From the NCBI RefSeq assembly GCF_000425785.1, contig NZ_AUEC01000012.1:1-64000 (forward strand): a stretch of 64,000 bases of DNA, in the 5' to 3' direction. Of the stretch, positions 46,995 to 55,959 are shown in pieces (position 1 is the first letter of the stretch; each line of letters opens with the position of its first letter). The DNA is from Pseudomonas taiwanensis DSM 21245. GTDB taxonomy: Bacteria > Pseudomonadota > Gammaproteobacteria > Pseudomonadales > Pseudomonadaceae. The translations under genes and the position numbers were made by a program. A model generated the notes under the pieces. It made no database searches. It was given only the letters and a program-made list of their open reading frames with translations, and was not told the DNA's origin.

Positions 46995-48443
46995 GTGACT
47001 CAGAAGCCCGACCAGTGTCTTGGTGAGTGGATCGATCGTGAAGCTCTTGCTGAAGCGATGATCCCGCTTATCGGTCAGCTCTACCGCAACAACAACGTGG
47101 TGAGCTCGATCTATGGCCGTAGCCTGATCAACCGTTCGGTTATCTCGATCCTCAAAGCCCACCGCTTTGCGCGTCACCGTCAAACCGACGAGACCGAACT
47201 GTCCGTCCACGAGACATTCCCCCTGCTCAAGGCCATGAGCGAGCTGAAACTGGGCGCCGCTTCGGTCGACCTGGGCAAGCTGGCCAACAAGTTCAAGCAG
47301 GAAGGCAACGGCCGCAGCGCCGAGCAGTTCGTGCGTGAAGAGCTGGCTGAAGTGGTTGGCCAGCAGAACGCTTCGGCGCGTAAGGGCACCGACGTCGTGC
47401 TGTACGGCTTCGGCCGCATCGGCCGCCTGCTGGCGCGCATCCTGATCGAGAAAACCGGTGGCGGCGACGGCCTGCGCCTGCGCGCCATCGTCGTGCGCAA
47501 AGGCGCCGAGAACGATCTGGTCAAGCGTGCCAGCCTGTTGCGTCGTGACTCGGTGCACGGCCCGTTCGATGGCACCATCACCATCGATGAAGCCAACAAC
47601 ACCATCACTGCCAACGGCAACCTGATCCAGGTGATCTACTCCAACGATCCGGCCTCGATCGACTACACCCAGTACGGTATCGAAAACGCCCTGCTGGTCG
47701 ACAACACCGGTAAATGGCGTGACGCCGAAGGTCTGGGCCAGCACCTGCAGTGCAAAGGCATCGAGCGCGTGATCCTCACCGCACCTGGCAAGGGCGCGCT
47801 GAAGAACATCGTTCACGGCATCAACCATGGCGACATCGCCGCCGATGACAAGATCATCTCGGCTGCCTCCTGCACCACCAACGCCATCGTGCCGGTGCTC
47901 AAGGCTGTCAACGACCAGTACGGTATCGTCAACGGTCACGTCGAAACCGTTCACTCGTTCACCAACGACCAGAACCTGATCGACAACTTCCACAAGGGCA
48001 GCCGTCGTGGCCGCGCCGCGCCGCTGAACATGGTCATCACCGAGACCGGTGCCGCCACTGCCGCCGCCAAGGCCCTGCCAGTGCTCAAGGGCAAGCTGAC
48101 CGGCAACGCCATTCGCGTGCCGACGCCGAACGTCTCGATGGCCATCCTGAACCTGAACCTGGAAAAGGCCACCAGCCGCGACGAAATCAACGAGTACCTG
48201 CGCCAGACCGCCATGCACTCGGAACTGCACAAGCAGATCGACTACGTCAGCTCCCAGGAAGTGGTTTCGACCGACTTCGTGGGTTCGCGCCACGCCGGTG
48301 TGGTCGATGCCGAAGCCACCATTTGCAACGACAACCGTGTTGTCCTGTACGTCTGGTACGACAACGAGTTCGGTTACAGCTGCCAGGTGGTTCGCGTGAT
48401 GGAAGAGATGGCCGGTGTGAACCCGCCAGCGTTTCCGCGCTGA
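46995..48443 (+). CDS. gapB: Glyceraldehyde-3-phosphate dehydrogenase with N-terminal extension (GapB-like)
   Basis: A GAPDH paralogue of 482 residues. The canonical NAD-binding start VVLYGFGRIGRLLARIL is at about residue 135 and the catalytic Cys in SAASCTTNAIVPVL at about 293, where a standard GAPDH would have them near 5 and 150. The extra about 130 residues (EWIDREALAEAMIPLIGQLY, then INRSVISILKAHRF) are helical and specific to this family. Pseudomonads use several Gap paralogues for glycolytic and gluconeogenic directions; this one is divergent from mfd. A GTG at 46995 is chosen because GGAAGG lies 7 nt upstream; an ATG at 46980 is also possible. Confidence 0.9.
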   Translation: MTQKPDQCLGEWIDREALAEAMIPLIGQLYRNNNVVSSIYGRSLINRSVISILKAHRFARHRQTDETELSVHETFPLLKAMSELKLGAASVDLGKLANKFKQEGNGRSAEQFVREELAEVVGQQNASARKGTDVVLYGFGRIGRLLARILIEKTGGGDGLRLRAIVVRKGAENDLVKRASLLRRDSVHGPFDGTITIDEANNTITANGNLIQVIYSNDPASIDYTQYGIENALLVDNTGKWRDAEGLGQHLQCKGIERVILTAPGKGALKNIVHGINHGDIAADDKIISAASCTTNAIVPVLKAVNDQYGIVNGHVETVHSFTNDQNLIDNFHKGSRRGRAAPLNMVITETGAATAAAKALPVLKGKLTGNAIRVPTPNVSMAILNLNLEKATSRDEINEYLRQTAMHSELHKQIDYVSSQEVVSTDFVGSRHAGVVDAEATICNDNRVVLYVWYDNEFGYSCQVVRVMEEMAGVNPPAFPR

Positions 48444-48461
48444 TCCGCTTGTAAGGCAATG

Positions 48462-48495
48462 AAAAAACGGGAACCTTCGGGTTCCCGTTTTTTTT
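48462..48495 (+). terminator. Strong intrinsic terminator after gapB
   Basis: A 14-bp stem AAAAAACGGGAACC/GGTTCCCGTTTTTT with a TTCG tetraloop, followed by more T residues. It lies 18 nt after the gapB stop. The symmetric flanks make it effective on both strands. Confidence 0.92.
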
Positions 48496-48517
48496 GGCCT
48501 GCATTTATTGTGTTTGT

Positions 48518-48559
48518 ACCGGTCTTATCGTCAGTCAGCGGGCTGACGATAAGGTCGGT
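48518..48559 (+). promoter_or_regulatory. Long dyad immediately upstream of apbE
   Basis: A 17-bp stem (11 bp perfect at its core, CTTATCGTCAG/CTGACGATAAG, the rest with two G-T pairs) around an 8-nt loop. It lies between the gapB terminator and apbE and reaches the GTG at 48558. It could be a regulator's operator or an mRNA hairpin occluding the ribosome site of apbE. No T-run follows, so it is not a simple terminator. Confidence 0.6.
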
Positions 48560-49580
48560 GCAGGCAATCGAGAACCCAACCTTGCGTACAGCCCTTTTGT
48601 TCATCCTGATGCTCCTCACCGCCTGCGACCAGGGGCCGACCCTGGAGCGCCTGAGCGGCCCGACCATGGGCAGCAGCTACAGCATCCAGTACGTTCGCGA
48701 ACCCGGCGGCCCGGCGCCTGCGCAGGTGCAGGCAGCGGTCGAGACCCTTTTGCAGGGCGTCGACCAGCACTACTCGACCTACCGGGGCGACTCCACCGTC
48801 AGCCGCTTCAACCAGCTCCCGGCCAACCAGTGCTTGGCACTGCCGCCTGACATGCTGGAGTTGGTCGCCCTCGGTCAGCGCCTCGCCGAACAGAGCGCGG
48901 GAGCCTTCGACCTTACGGTCGAGCCGCTGCTCGACCTCTGGGGCTTCGGCCCGCAGGCCCGGGCCGAGCAGGTGCCGGACCCGCAGGCTCTGGCCCAGGC
49001 TCGCCAGCGTGTGGGTTATCGCCACCTGCACATCGATGGCCAGGCCCTGTGCAAGGATGCCCCGGTGCAAGTGGACTTCAACAGCATCGCCGCTGGCCAT
49101 GCGGTCGACCTGATCGCCGAGCGCCTGCGCGCCATGGGTATCGGCAACTTCATCGCCGAGGCCACCGGGGAGCTCAAGGCGGTGGGCCACAAGCCCGATG
49201 GCAGTGCCTGGCGCATCGCCCTCGAACTGCCCCGTGAAGATCGCCAGATTGCCCGCCAGATCATTCCCGTCAACGGCCTTGCCGTGTCGACCTCGGGTGA
49301 CTATCGCCACTATTTCGAGCAGAATGGCCGCCGCTATTCGCACACCTTCGATGCGCGTCTCGGGCGCCCGGTCGATCACAGTCTCGCGGCAGTCACCGTG
49401 CTCGATGCCTCGGCCCTGCAAGCGGACGGTTATTCGACCCTGCTGTTGATTCTTGGGCCTGAGCGCGGTTGGGACTTCGCCGTGGCTCATGAGTTGGCGG
49501 CGGTATTGGTGACTCGGGCAGAGGGTGGCTTCGTCTCCCGAGCTACGCCTGCGTTCGAACGGGCGGTGAAAGGCGAGTGA
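48558..49580 (+). CDS. apbE: FAD:protein FMN transferase ApbE (lipoprotein)
   Basis: ApbE covalently attaches FMN to threonine or serine of target proteins such as NqrC or RnfG in the periplasm. The protein has a lipoprotein signal with ...ALLFILMLLTAC (Cys lipobox), then GPTMGSSYSIQYVREPG, the FAD and Mg region with LTVEPLLDLWGFGPQAR, VDFNSIAAGHAVDLIAERL and the C-terminal VSTSGDYRHYFEQNG. The start is uncertain: GTG at 48558 (used here, 340 aa) or TTG at 48582 (MRTALLFILMLLTAC). The GTG lies inside a strong hairpin. sthA follows on the same strand after 204 bp. Family is secure; its client is not visible. Confidence 0.88.
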   Translation: MQAIENPTLRTALLFILMLLTACDQGPTLERLSGPTMGSSYSIQYVREPGGPAPAQVQAAVETLLQGVDQHYSTYRGDSTVSRFNQLPANQCLALPPDMLELVALGQRLAEQSAGAFDLTVEPLLDLWGFGPQARAEQVPDPQALAQARQRVGYRHLHIDGQALCKDAPVQVDFNSIAAGHAVDLIAERLRAMGIGNFIAEATGELKAVGHKPDGSAWRIALELPREDRQIARQIIPVNGLAVSTSGDYRHYFEQNGRRYSHTFDARLGRPVDHSLAAVTVLDASALQADGYSTLLLILGPERGWDFAVAHELAAVLVTRAEGGFVSRATPAFERAVKGE

Positions 49581-49784
49581 AAGCACAAGGACGGATGATC
49601 GGCGCCACGGAGTCGGTGAACGACATGTAGTGCAGGCAAAAATAGCCTACGACGCGACCAAGGGTTAATGTTCGCGGCGTTCACGCTTGATTAGACTGCA
49701 CCCGAATTTTTTCATGGCGCCTCGGCGGCATGATCGAGCCCCGCGAGCCACCGTGACCCGCGGGCCAGTTCTGAAGGAGTACGC

Positions 49785-51179
49785 ATGGCTGTCTACAACT
49801 ACGACGTAGTGGTGCTGGGTTCCGGCCCGGCCGGAGAAGGCGCGGCAATGAATGCCGCCAAAGCAGGGCGCAAGGTGGCAATGGTCGACAGCCGTCGTCA
49901 GGTCGGCGGCAACTGCACCCACCTGGGCACCATCCCGTCCAAGGCACTGCGTCACTCGGTGCGGCAGATCATGCAGTTCAACACCAATCCGATGTTCCGC
50001 GCCATCGGTGAGCCACGTTGGTTCTCCTTCCCGGACGTGCTCAAGAGCGCCGAGAAAGTGATTTCCAAGCAGGTCGCGTCGCGTACCGGCTACTACGCCC
50101 GCAACCGTGTCGATGTCTTCGTCGGCACCGGCAGCTTCGCCGACGAGCAGACCGTCGAGGTGGTTTGCCCCAACGGCGTAGTCGAGAAACTGGTGGCCAA
50201 GCACATCATCATCGCCACCGGCTCGCGCCCGTACCGCCCAGCCGACATCGACTTCCACCACCCACGCGTCTACGACAGCGACACCATCCTCAGCCTGAGC
50301 CACACCCCACGCAAGCTGATCGTCTACGGTGCCGGTGTCATCGGTTGCGAATACGCCTCGATCTTCAGCGGTCTTGGCGTACTGGTTGAGCTGGTCGACA
50401 ACCGTGGCCAGCTACTGAGCTTCCTGGACTCGGAAATTTCCCAGGCACTGAGCTATCACTTCAGCAACAACAACATCACCGTGCGCCACAATGAGGAGTA
50501 CGAGCGGGTCGAGGGCCTGGACAACGGTGTGATCCTGCACCTGAAGTCGGGCAAGAAGATCAAGGCCGACGCCTTGCTGTGGTGTAACGGCCGTACCGGC
50601 AACACCGACAAGCTGGGCCTGGAAAACATTGGCATCAAGGTCAACAGCCGTGGCCAGATCGAGGTCGACGAGGCCTACCGCACCAGCGTACCTAACATCT
50701 ACGGTGCCGGTGACGTGATCGGCTGGCCGAGCCTGGCCAGTGCCGCCCACGACCAGGGCCGTTCGGCGGCCGGCAGCATCGTCGACAACGGCAGCTGGCG
50801 CTTCGTCGATGACGTGCCGACCGGTATCTACACCATTCCGGAGATCAGCTCGATCGGCAAGAACGAGCAGGAACTGACCCAGGCCAAGGTGCCGTACGAA
50901 GTGGGCAAGGCCTTCTTCAAGAGCATGGCCCGTGCGCAGATCGCCGGTGAGCCGCAGGGCATGTTGAAGATCCTGTTCCACCGTGAAACCCTGGAGATCC
51001 TGGGTGTGCACTGCTTCGGCTACCAGGCTTCGGAGATCGTTCACATCGGTCAGGCGATCATGAACCAGCCAGGTGAGCAGAACAATCTGAAGTACTTCGT
51101 CAACACCACGTTCAACTACCCGACCATGGCCGAAGCCTATCGGGTAGCTGCCTACGACGGCCTGAACCGGCTTTTTTGA
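49785..51179 (+). CDS. sthA: Soluble pyridine nucleotide transhydrogenase
   Basis: SthA transfers hydride between NADPH and NAD+ with FAD in the cytosol. The 464-residue protein has the FAD motif [21 protein letters not shown], then [18 protein letters not shown]. In lipoamide-dehydrogenase relatives this block holds a CxxxxC disulfide; here the second Cys is Thr, as expected for SthA. The NAD-binding motif [15 protein letters not shown] and [21 protein letters not shown] follow. AAGGAG lies 7 nt before the ATG at 49785. It stands between apbE and the convergent GDPD gene. Confidence 0.97.
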   Translation: MAVYNYDVVVLGSGPAGEGAAMNAAKAGRKVAMVDSRRQVGGNCTHLGTIPSKALRHSVRQIMQFNTNPMFRAIGEPRWFSFPDVLKSAEKVISKQVASRTGYYARNRVDVFVGTGSFADEQTVEVVCPNGVVEKLVAKHIIIATGSRPYRPADIDFHHPRVYDSDTILSLSHTPRKLIVYGAGVIGCEYASIFSGLGVLVELVDNRGQLLSFLDSEISQALSYHFSNNNITVRHNEEYERVEGLDNGVILHLKSGKKIKADALLWCNGRTGNTDKLGLENIGIKVNSRGQIEVDEAYRTSVPNIYGAGDVIGWPSLASAAHDQGRSAAGSIVDNGSWRFVDDVPTGIYTIPEISSIGKNEQELTQAKVPYEVGKAFFKSMARAQIAGEPQGMLKILFHRETLEILGVHCFGYQASEIVHIGQAIMNQPGEQNNLKYFVNTTFNYPTMAEAYRVAAYDGLNRLF

Positions 51180-51227
51180 GCGGCTCCGGCCGGTGGCCTG
51201 AGCCGGTCGGGGAGACCGATTTCAGCC

Positions 51228-51944
51228 CTACCCGAGGGTGGTCTTGGCCAAACCGGGAAAGTCTGTAATCAGGCTGTCCACGCCAAAGTCAGCGAGCCGG
51301 CGCATCAGTGCCGGCTCGTTGACCGTCCACACCGATACGTGCAAGCCCTGGTTCTGCGCTTTGATCAGACGCTCAGGGGTGCACAGCGTCCAGTTGAGCG
51401 CCAGCATTTCGCAGCCGTAGTTCTGCGCGACCTTCAGCGGGTCGAGCCAGGCGTACTCGGCGACCAGGCCGCGCTTCACGTCCGGGACCAGTTCCTGTGC
51501 GGCGCCCAGTACTTCGCGTGAACTCGAGGTGATGGTTACCTTGTCCAGCATGCCGTATTGCTGGGCCAGCTCGCGAATGGCCAGCACGGTGGTGGCGGCG
51601 CGGGTGCGCGATGCGCTTTTCACTTCCAGTTGCCAGTGCTCGAAGGCGCATTTCTCGAACAGCTCTTCCAGGCGCGGGATAGGGCAGGGCTGCACATGGC
51701 CAGGGCCACCTTTACGGGCATCGTAGGTAACCAGTTCGTCAGCGGTGTGTTCCACCACTTTGCCCCGTCGTCCGGTCGTGCGCTTGAGGGTGGGGTCGTG
51801 GATGACCATCAACTCGTTGTCGGCGGACAGGTGCAGGTCCAGTTCGCAGCGGGTGACGCCGTGGGACAGGCACTGGCGGAAGCTGGTCAGGGTGTTCTCG
51901 GGTGCTTCGCCCTTGGCGCCGCGGTGGCCATAGATCAGGGTCAC
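51228..51944 (-). CDS. Glycerophosphodiester phosphodiesterase
   Basis: A 238-residue cytosolic GDPD, cleaving glycerophosphodiesters to glycerol-3-phosphate and an alcohol (UgpQ-like, no signal peptide). Catalytic metal and His residues lie in LIYGHRGAKGEAPENTLTSF, in ELDLHLSADNELMVIHDPTLKRTT and later in QLEVKSA. The start is a GTG at 51944, preceded by AAGGA with 7-nt spacing. Convergent with sthA; a GC hairpin (51183-51206) lies between them. It is 32 nt downstream of the PilZ gene and may be cotranscribed with it. Confidence 0.93.
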   Translation of the reverse strand: MTLIYGHRGAKGEAPENTLTSFRQCLSHGVTRCELDLHLSADNELMVIHDPTLKRTTGRRGKVVEHTADELVTYDARKGGPGHVQPCPIPRLEELFEKCAFEHWQLEVKSASRTRAATTVLAIRELAQQYGMLDKVTITSSSREVLGAAQELVPDVKRGLVAEYAWLDPLKVAQNYGCEMLALNWTLCTPERLIKAQNQGLHVSVWTVNEPALMRRLADFGVDSLITDFPGLAKTTLG

Positions 51945-51976
51945 GTTCGTTCCTTCAGTTCAAAAGAGTGTCAGGC

Positions 51977-52561
51977 TCAGGAGGAGGGTGGGTTCTGTTC
52001 CAGCTGCTGGCGCCGTTGCTGCTGCTGGCGCTGCAGGATGTAGCGGGCCAGCAACTGGCGCTGGGCGTCGGTCATGTCGGTGAATTCGGTGCCAACCTCG
52101 TAGGTGCCGTCCGGTCGAGGATCGCAATGGGTCACCCGGCCTCGCAGCAACAGGCCATGGGCGCGGGGCATGAGCACCATCTTTACCTTCACTCGCGTGC
52201 CAGGGGCGATGTGCTTGGCCTGGGCGAATTCGATGCCCCCTTCGGAGATGACCACTGCCTGAGGCTTGCCGATTTCACCGATCAGGGTCTGCGCAACCAC
52301 GGCGCTGAGCAGGTCCAGGCGTTTGTTTTGGGCGCGCAGGAAGGCGGCCAGGGTGCGGTCCTTCTCGCTCAGCTGGCGCAGCAGGTGCTGGGACTCGAAG
52401 TCGGACAGGTGCAGTTCGCTGAGCAGGTTGAACAGCGGGGACTCATCTTGCAACAGTTCTGTCTCAAGGGCTTCGGCCGCGCTCAAGGGACTGATTTCCA
52501 GTGCGATCCGGTCTTCGATGCGGTAGTATTCGCGGCGATCTTCTTCGTCTAATGTCGTCAT
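51977..52561 (-). CDS. PilZ-domain protein (194 aa)
   Basis: A cytosolic c-di-GMP receptor candidate. The N-terminal about 90 residues are helical (EEDRREYYRIEDRIALEISP, then FNLLSELHLSDFESQHLLRQ) and carry RREYYRIED, the RxxxR-type PilZ motif at the N-terminus of the protein, as in YcgR-N-like relatives. The C-terminal barrel includes AVVISEGGIEFAQAKHIAPG (D/NxSxxG-like loop with ISEGG) and GRVTHCDPRPDGTYEVGTEF. It ends in a Gln/Arg-rich tail (QRQQQQRRQQLEQ). Start ATG at 52561; upstream the same frame runs through lolC antisense and is not real. Divergent from lolC; upstream of the GDPD gene. Confidence 0.85.
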   Translation of the reverse strand: MTTLDEEDRREYYRIEDRIALEISPLSAAEALETELLQDESPLFNLLSELHLSDFESQHLLRQLSEKDRTLAAFLRAQNKRLDLLSAVVAQTLIGEIGKPQAVVISEGGIEFAQAKHIAPGTRVKVKMVLMPRAHGLLLRGRVTHCDPRPDGTYEVGTEFTDMTDAQRQLLARYILQRQQQQRRQQLEQNPPSS

Positions 52562-52654
52562 GGCGAACCCATGGTAGCGGCGGTGGTCCGAGTGTAAAGC
52601 CGCCGTAGGCGCCTCGCCACAAGGACGTTCCCTTTCATCCGAACAAGCCCCGAC

Positions 52655-53905
52655 ATGTTCAGACCTCTTTTCGCATTCATCGGTACGCGTTACACCCGTG
52701 CCAAGCGCCGCAATCACTTCGTCTCGTTCATTTCCCTGACCTCGATGATCGGCCTCGCCCTGGGCGTGGTGGTCATGATCGTGGTGCTTTCGGTCATGAA
52801 CGGCTTCGACCACGAGATGCGTACCCGCGTGCTGGGCATGATTCCCCACGCCACGCTCGAAAGCGGCCAGCCCGTCAACGACTGGCCAGCCCTTGCCAAA
52901 CAAGTAAAGCAGAATCCGCAGGTGGTGGCAGTTGCGCCCTACACCCAGATGCAGGGCCTGCTGACTCACGATGGCAAGGTGCAGAAGGTTTTGCTCAATG
53001 GCATAGACCCTGCGCGCGAGCGTGAGGTGTCGATCATCGACAACTTCATCCTGCAAGGGCGCCTGGAGCAACTGGCGCCGGGCGAGTGGGGCATCATGAT
53101 CGGCGACAAGGCTGCGGCAAAGCTGGGGGTGGCCATCGGCGACAAACTCACCTTCGTCGCCCCCGAAGTCAGCGTCACGCCGGCCGGCATGTTCCCGCGC
53201 ATGAAGCGCTTCACCGTGGTCGGCACCTTCCACGTCGGCGCCGGCGAGATCGATGGCTACCTGGGCCTGACCAATATCGCCGACCTGTCGCGCCTGCACC
53301 GCTGGAAGGCCGACCAGGTGCAGGGCCTGCGCCTCAAGTTCGACGACCTGTTCCAGGCCCCGCGCGTGGCCTGGGAGATCGCCCAGCGCCTGGGTGACCA
53401 GGAGTTCTACAGCCGTGACTGGACCCGCACCCACGGCAACCTGTACCAGGCCATTCGCATGGAAAAAGCCATGATCGGCCTGCTGTTGCTGCTGATCGTG
53501 GCCGTGGCGGCATTCAACATCATTTCGACCCTGGTGATGGTGGTCAATGACAAGCGCGGCGATATCGCCATCCTGCGTACCCTCGGTGCCACGCCGGGGC
53601 AGATCATGGCCATCTTCATGGTCCAGGGCACGGTGATCGGGGTGATCGGCACCTTGATCGGCGCCGTGGTCGGGATTATCGCCGCGCTCAATGTCAGCGC
53701 GGTGATCGCCGGCATCGAGAAGCTGATCGGGCACAAGTTCCTCAACGCCGATGTGTATTTCATCGATTACCTGCCGTCGCAGATCCAGGCCAATGACGTG
53801 TACATGGTCTGCGGTGCGGCGCTGGTCCTGAGTTTCTTCGCCACCCTGTACCCGGCCTGGCGTGCGGCCCGCACCCAGCCTGCAGAGGCGCTACGTTATG
53901 AGTGA
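52655..53905 (+). CDS. lolC: Lipoprotein-releasing ABC transporter permease LolC
   Basis: LolC is a permease subunit of LolCDE, which extracts outer-membrane lipoproteins from the inner membrane and passes them to LolA. The 416-residue protein has TM1 in [20 protein letters not shown] (about residues 28-50), a large periplasmic domain containing the LolA-binding hook region, and three C-terminal helices ([20 protein letters not shown], then [20 protein letters not shown] and the last before [16 protein letters not shown]). It overlaps lolD by 8 bp. Its N-terminus is nearly identical to LolE. LolC and LolE roles are assigned by order. Confidence 0.94.
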   Translation: MFRPLFAFIGTRYTRAKRRNHFVSFISLTSMIGLALGVVVMIVVLSVMNGFDHEMRTRVLGMIPHATLESGQPVNDWPALAKQVKQNPQVVAVAPYTQMQGLLTHDGKVQKVLLNGIDPAREREVSIIDNFILQGRLEQLAPGEWGIMIGDKAAAKLGVAIGDKLTFVAPEVSVTPAGMFPRMKRFTVVGTFHVGAGEIDGYLGLTNIADLSRLHRWKADQVQGLRLKFDDLFQAPRVAWEIAQRLGDQEFYSRDWTRTHGNLYQAIRMEKAMIGLLLLLIVAVAAFNIISTLVMVVNDKRGDIAILRTLGATPGQIMAIFMVQGTVIGVIGTLIGAVVGIIAALNVSAVIAGIEKLIGHKFLNADVYFIDYLPSQIQANDVYMVCGAALVLSFFATLYPAWRAARTQPAEALRYE

Positions 53906-54596
53906 GTCGCGCATGAGTGATAAAGCCGTTCTGAGTTGCCGCAACCTGGGCAAGTCCTACGAGGAGGGCCCGGAGTCGGTGCAGGTGTTGTCCGGGTTGA
54001 ACCTCGAACTGCATGCCGGTGAGCGGGTGGCCATCGTCGGCAGTTCCGGCTCGGGCAAGAGTACCTTGCTCAACCTGCTGGGCGGGCTCGACCGGCCCAC
54101 CCAAGGCAGTGTCTGGCTGGCCGGCGAAGAACTGTCGGCGCTGGGCGAGCGTGCCCGTGGCCTGCTGCGTAACCGTGAACTGGGCTTCGTCTACCAGTTC
54201 CACCACCTGTTGCCCGAGTTCACCGCCATGGAGAACGTGTGCATGCCGCTGCTGATCGGCCGCACGCCCATACCCGAGGCCCGCGAGCGCGCCGAGGCTT
54301 TGCTCAAGCGCGTTGGCCTGAGCCATCGTCTGCATCACAAGCCGGCCGAGCTGTCCGGCGGCGAGCGTCAGCGCGTGGCGATCGCCCGAGCCCTGGTCAA
54401 TCGCCCGGGCCTGGTGATGCTCGACGAGCCGACCGGCAACCTCGATCACCACACCGCCCAGGGCATCCAGGAGCTGATGCAGGAATTGTCCAGTGCATCC
54501 AAGACGGCGTTCCTGGTAGTGACCCACGACCTCAATCTGGCGCGTCAGATGGACCGCGTGCTGAAGCTCGACGATGGCCACCTGGTAGCGATCTGA
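53898..54596 (+). CDS. lolD: Lipoprotein-releasing ABC transporter ATPase LolD
   Basis: LolD powers lipoprotein release. The 232-residue ATPase has Walker [18 protein letters not shown] near residue 45, the LolD-specific [18 protein letters not shown], signature [17 protein letters not shown], Walker [13 protein letters not shown] and H-loop [11 protein letters not shown]. Start ATG at 53898 overlaps the last 8 bp of lolC; an ATG at 53913 is an alternative. It is followed by an intercistronic hairpin (54608-54627) and then lolE. Complete. Confidence 0.95.
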   Translation: MSESRMSDKAVLSCRNLGKSYEEGPESVQVLSGLNLELHAGERVAIVGSSGSGKSTLLNLLGGLDRPTQGSVWLAGEELSALGERARGLLRNRELGFVYQFHHLLPEFTAMENVCMPLLIGRTPIPEARERAEALLKRVGLSHRLHHKPAELSGGERQRVAIARALVNRPGLVMLDEPTGNLDHHTAQGIQELMQELSSASKTAFLVVTHDLNLARQMDRVLKLDDGHLVAI

Positions 54597-54607
54597 TCAG
54601 CGTGCCT

Positions 54608-54627
54608 GGGGCGGCCTGAGCCGCCCC
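54608..54627 (+). terminator. Intercistronic hairpin lolD/lolE
   Basis: An 8-bp pure GC stem GGGGCGGC/GCCGCCCC with a CTGA loop lies in the 59-nt lolD-lolE gap. No T-run follows. It may attenuate or stabilise part of the operon mRNA rather than terminate it. Confidence 0.45.
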
Positions 54628-54655
54628 GCAACTTATTCATTGGGTGTTTTCGTAC

Positions 54656-55897
54656 ATGTTCAGACCCTTGCCCTTGTTCATCGGTGCTCGCTACACCCGT
54701 GCCAAGCGCCGCAACCATTTCATCTCGTTCATCTCCATGACCTCGATGATCGGCCTGTCCCTGGGCGTGCTGGCGATGATCGTGGTGTTGTCGGTGATGA
54801 ATGGCTTTCAGCGCGAGATGAGCTCGCGCATTCTCGGTTTGGTACCCCATGCGGCGATCCTTGGCGTGCAGCCGCTGGACGACTGGCGCAAGGCGGCCGA
54901 TGCCGCGCTGAGCAATCCTGCGGTGATGGCCGCTGCGCCTATCACGGAAATGGAAGGCATGCTGTCGTACAAGGGCGCCATGCAGCCGATCCAGGTCAGC
55001 GGTATCGACCCCGCCGAGGAGGGCAAGGTGTCCATCGTCGGCCAGCACATCGTCCAGGGGCGTTTGCAGGACCTTGAGCCAGGAGAATACGGGGTGGTGA
55101 TCGGTGAGCTGACCGCGCGTCGCTTCCGTCTCAATACCGGCGACAAGCTGACCCTGATCGTCCCGGAAATCAGCAAGGAACCGGGCGGTATCACCCCGCG
55201 CATGCAGCGGTTGACCGTGGTCGGTATCTTCAAGGTCGGTGCCGAGCTCGATGGCTCGCAGGCCTACATGCATGTCGCCGATGCCGGTGAAATGCAGCAC
55301 TGGGCCGCGGGCCAGGTCCAAGGGGTGCGCCTCAAGCTGCATGACCTGTATGCCGCGCCCCAGGTGTCCAAGGCCATCGCCGCCAGCCTGGGCGATGCCT
55401 ACCGCGCCGACGACTGGTCGCACACCCAGGGCAGCCTGTTCAGCGCCATGAAGATGGAAAAGACCATGATCGGCCTGTTGTTGCTGATGATCATCGCAGT
55501 GGCGGCGTTCAACATCATCGCCACACTGGTGATGGTGGTGAACGACAAGGGGCCGGACATCGCCATTCTGCGTACCCTGGGCGCCACGCCCGCGCAGATC
55601 ATGGGCACCTTCATGGTTCAGGGCAGCCTGATCGGTATCGTCGGAACGCTGATCGGCGGTGTGCTCGGGGTGATTGCCGCAATCAACGTCAGTCAGATCG
55701 TCGGTTGGTTGGAGCGGGTCAGCGGGCAGCACATCTTCACCTCGGATGTGTACTTCGTCAGCAGCCTGCCGTCCGAGTTGCAGTGGGGGGATGTGGCGAT
55801 CATCTGCACGGCGGGGTTGGTGATGAGTTTCCTGGCGACCATCTACCCAGCGTATCGGGCGTCGCAGGTGCAGCCGGCTATTGGGCTCGCTGTCTGA
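54656..55897 (+). CDS. lolE: Lipoprotein-releasing ABC transporter permease LolE
   Basis: Second permease of the LolCDE complex, 413 residues, same topology as LolC: TM1 in [20 protein letters not shown], a periplasmic domain with KVSIVGQHIVQGRLQDLEPG, and C-terminal helices in [20 protein letters not shown] and GIVGTLIGGVLGVIAAIN. Its start [22 protein letters not shown] parallels that of LolC almost residue for residue. I chose the ATG at 54656; a GTG at 54644 would add four residues without better spacing. A terminator follows at 55915-55938. Confidence 0.94.
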   Translation: MFRPLPLFIGARYTRAKRRNHFISFISMTSMIGLSLGVLAMIVVLSVMNGFQREMSSRILGLVPHAAILGVQPLDDWRKAADAALSNPAVMAAAPITEMEGMLSYKGAMQPIQVSGIDPAEEGKVSIVGQHIVQGRLQDLEPGEYGVVIGELTARRFRLNTGDKLTLIVPEISKEPGGITPRMQRLTVVGIFKVGAELDGSQAYMHVADAGEMQHWAAGQVQGVRLKLHDLYAAPQVSKAIAASLGDAYRADDWSHTQGSLFSAMKMEKTMIGLLLLMIIAVAAFNIIATLVMVVNDKGPDIAILRTLGATPAQIMGTFMVQGSLIGIVGTLIGGVLGVIAAINVSQIVGWLERVSGQHIFTSDVYFVSSLPSELQWGDVAIICTAGLVMSFLATIYPAYRASQVQPAIGLAV

Positions 55898-55914
55898 AAT
55901 CGGGTTGGTGCTAG

Positions 55915-55938
55915 GGGGCGTTTTGCGCCCCTTTCGTT
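55915..55938 (+). terminator. Terminator after lolE
   Basis: GGGGCG and CGCCCC form a stem around TTTTG, followed by TTTC. It lies 17 nt after the lolE stop and 20 nt from the end of the facing sensor-kinase gene. Moderate T content. Confidence 0.6.
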
Positions 55939-55959
55939 ACGCAAGGCCGCTCCCGGGAT

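Noticed and set aside
51977..53734. One 585-codon frame joining the PilZ gene with antisense lolC
   Set aside because: Only the part from the ATG at 52561 resembles PilZ. The upstream part is complementary to lolC and is not a fusion protein.
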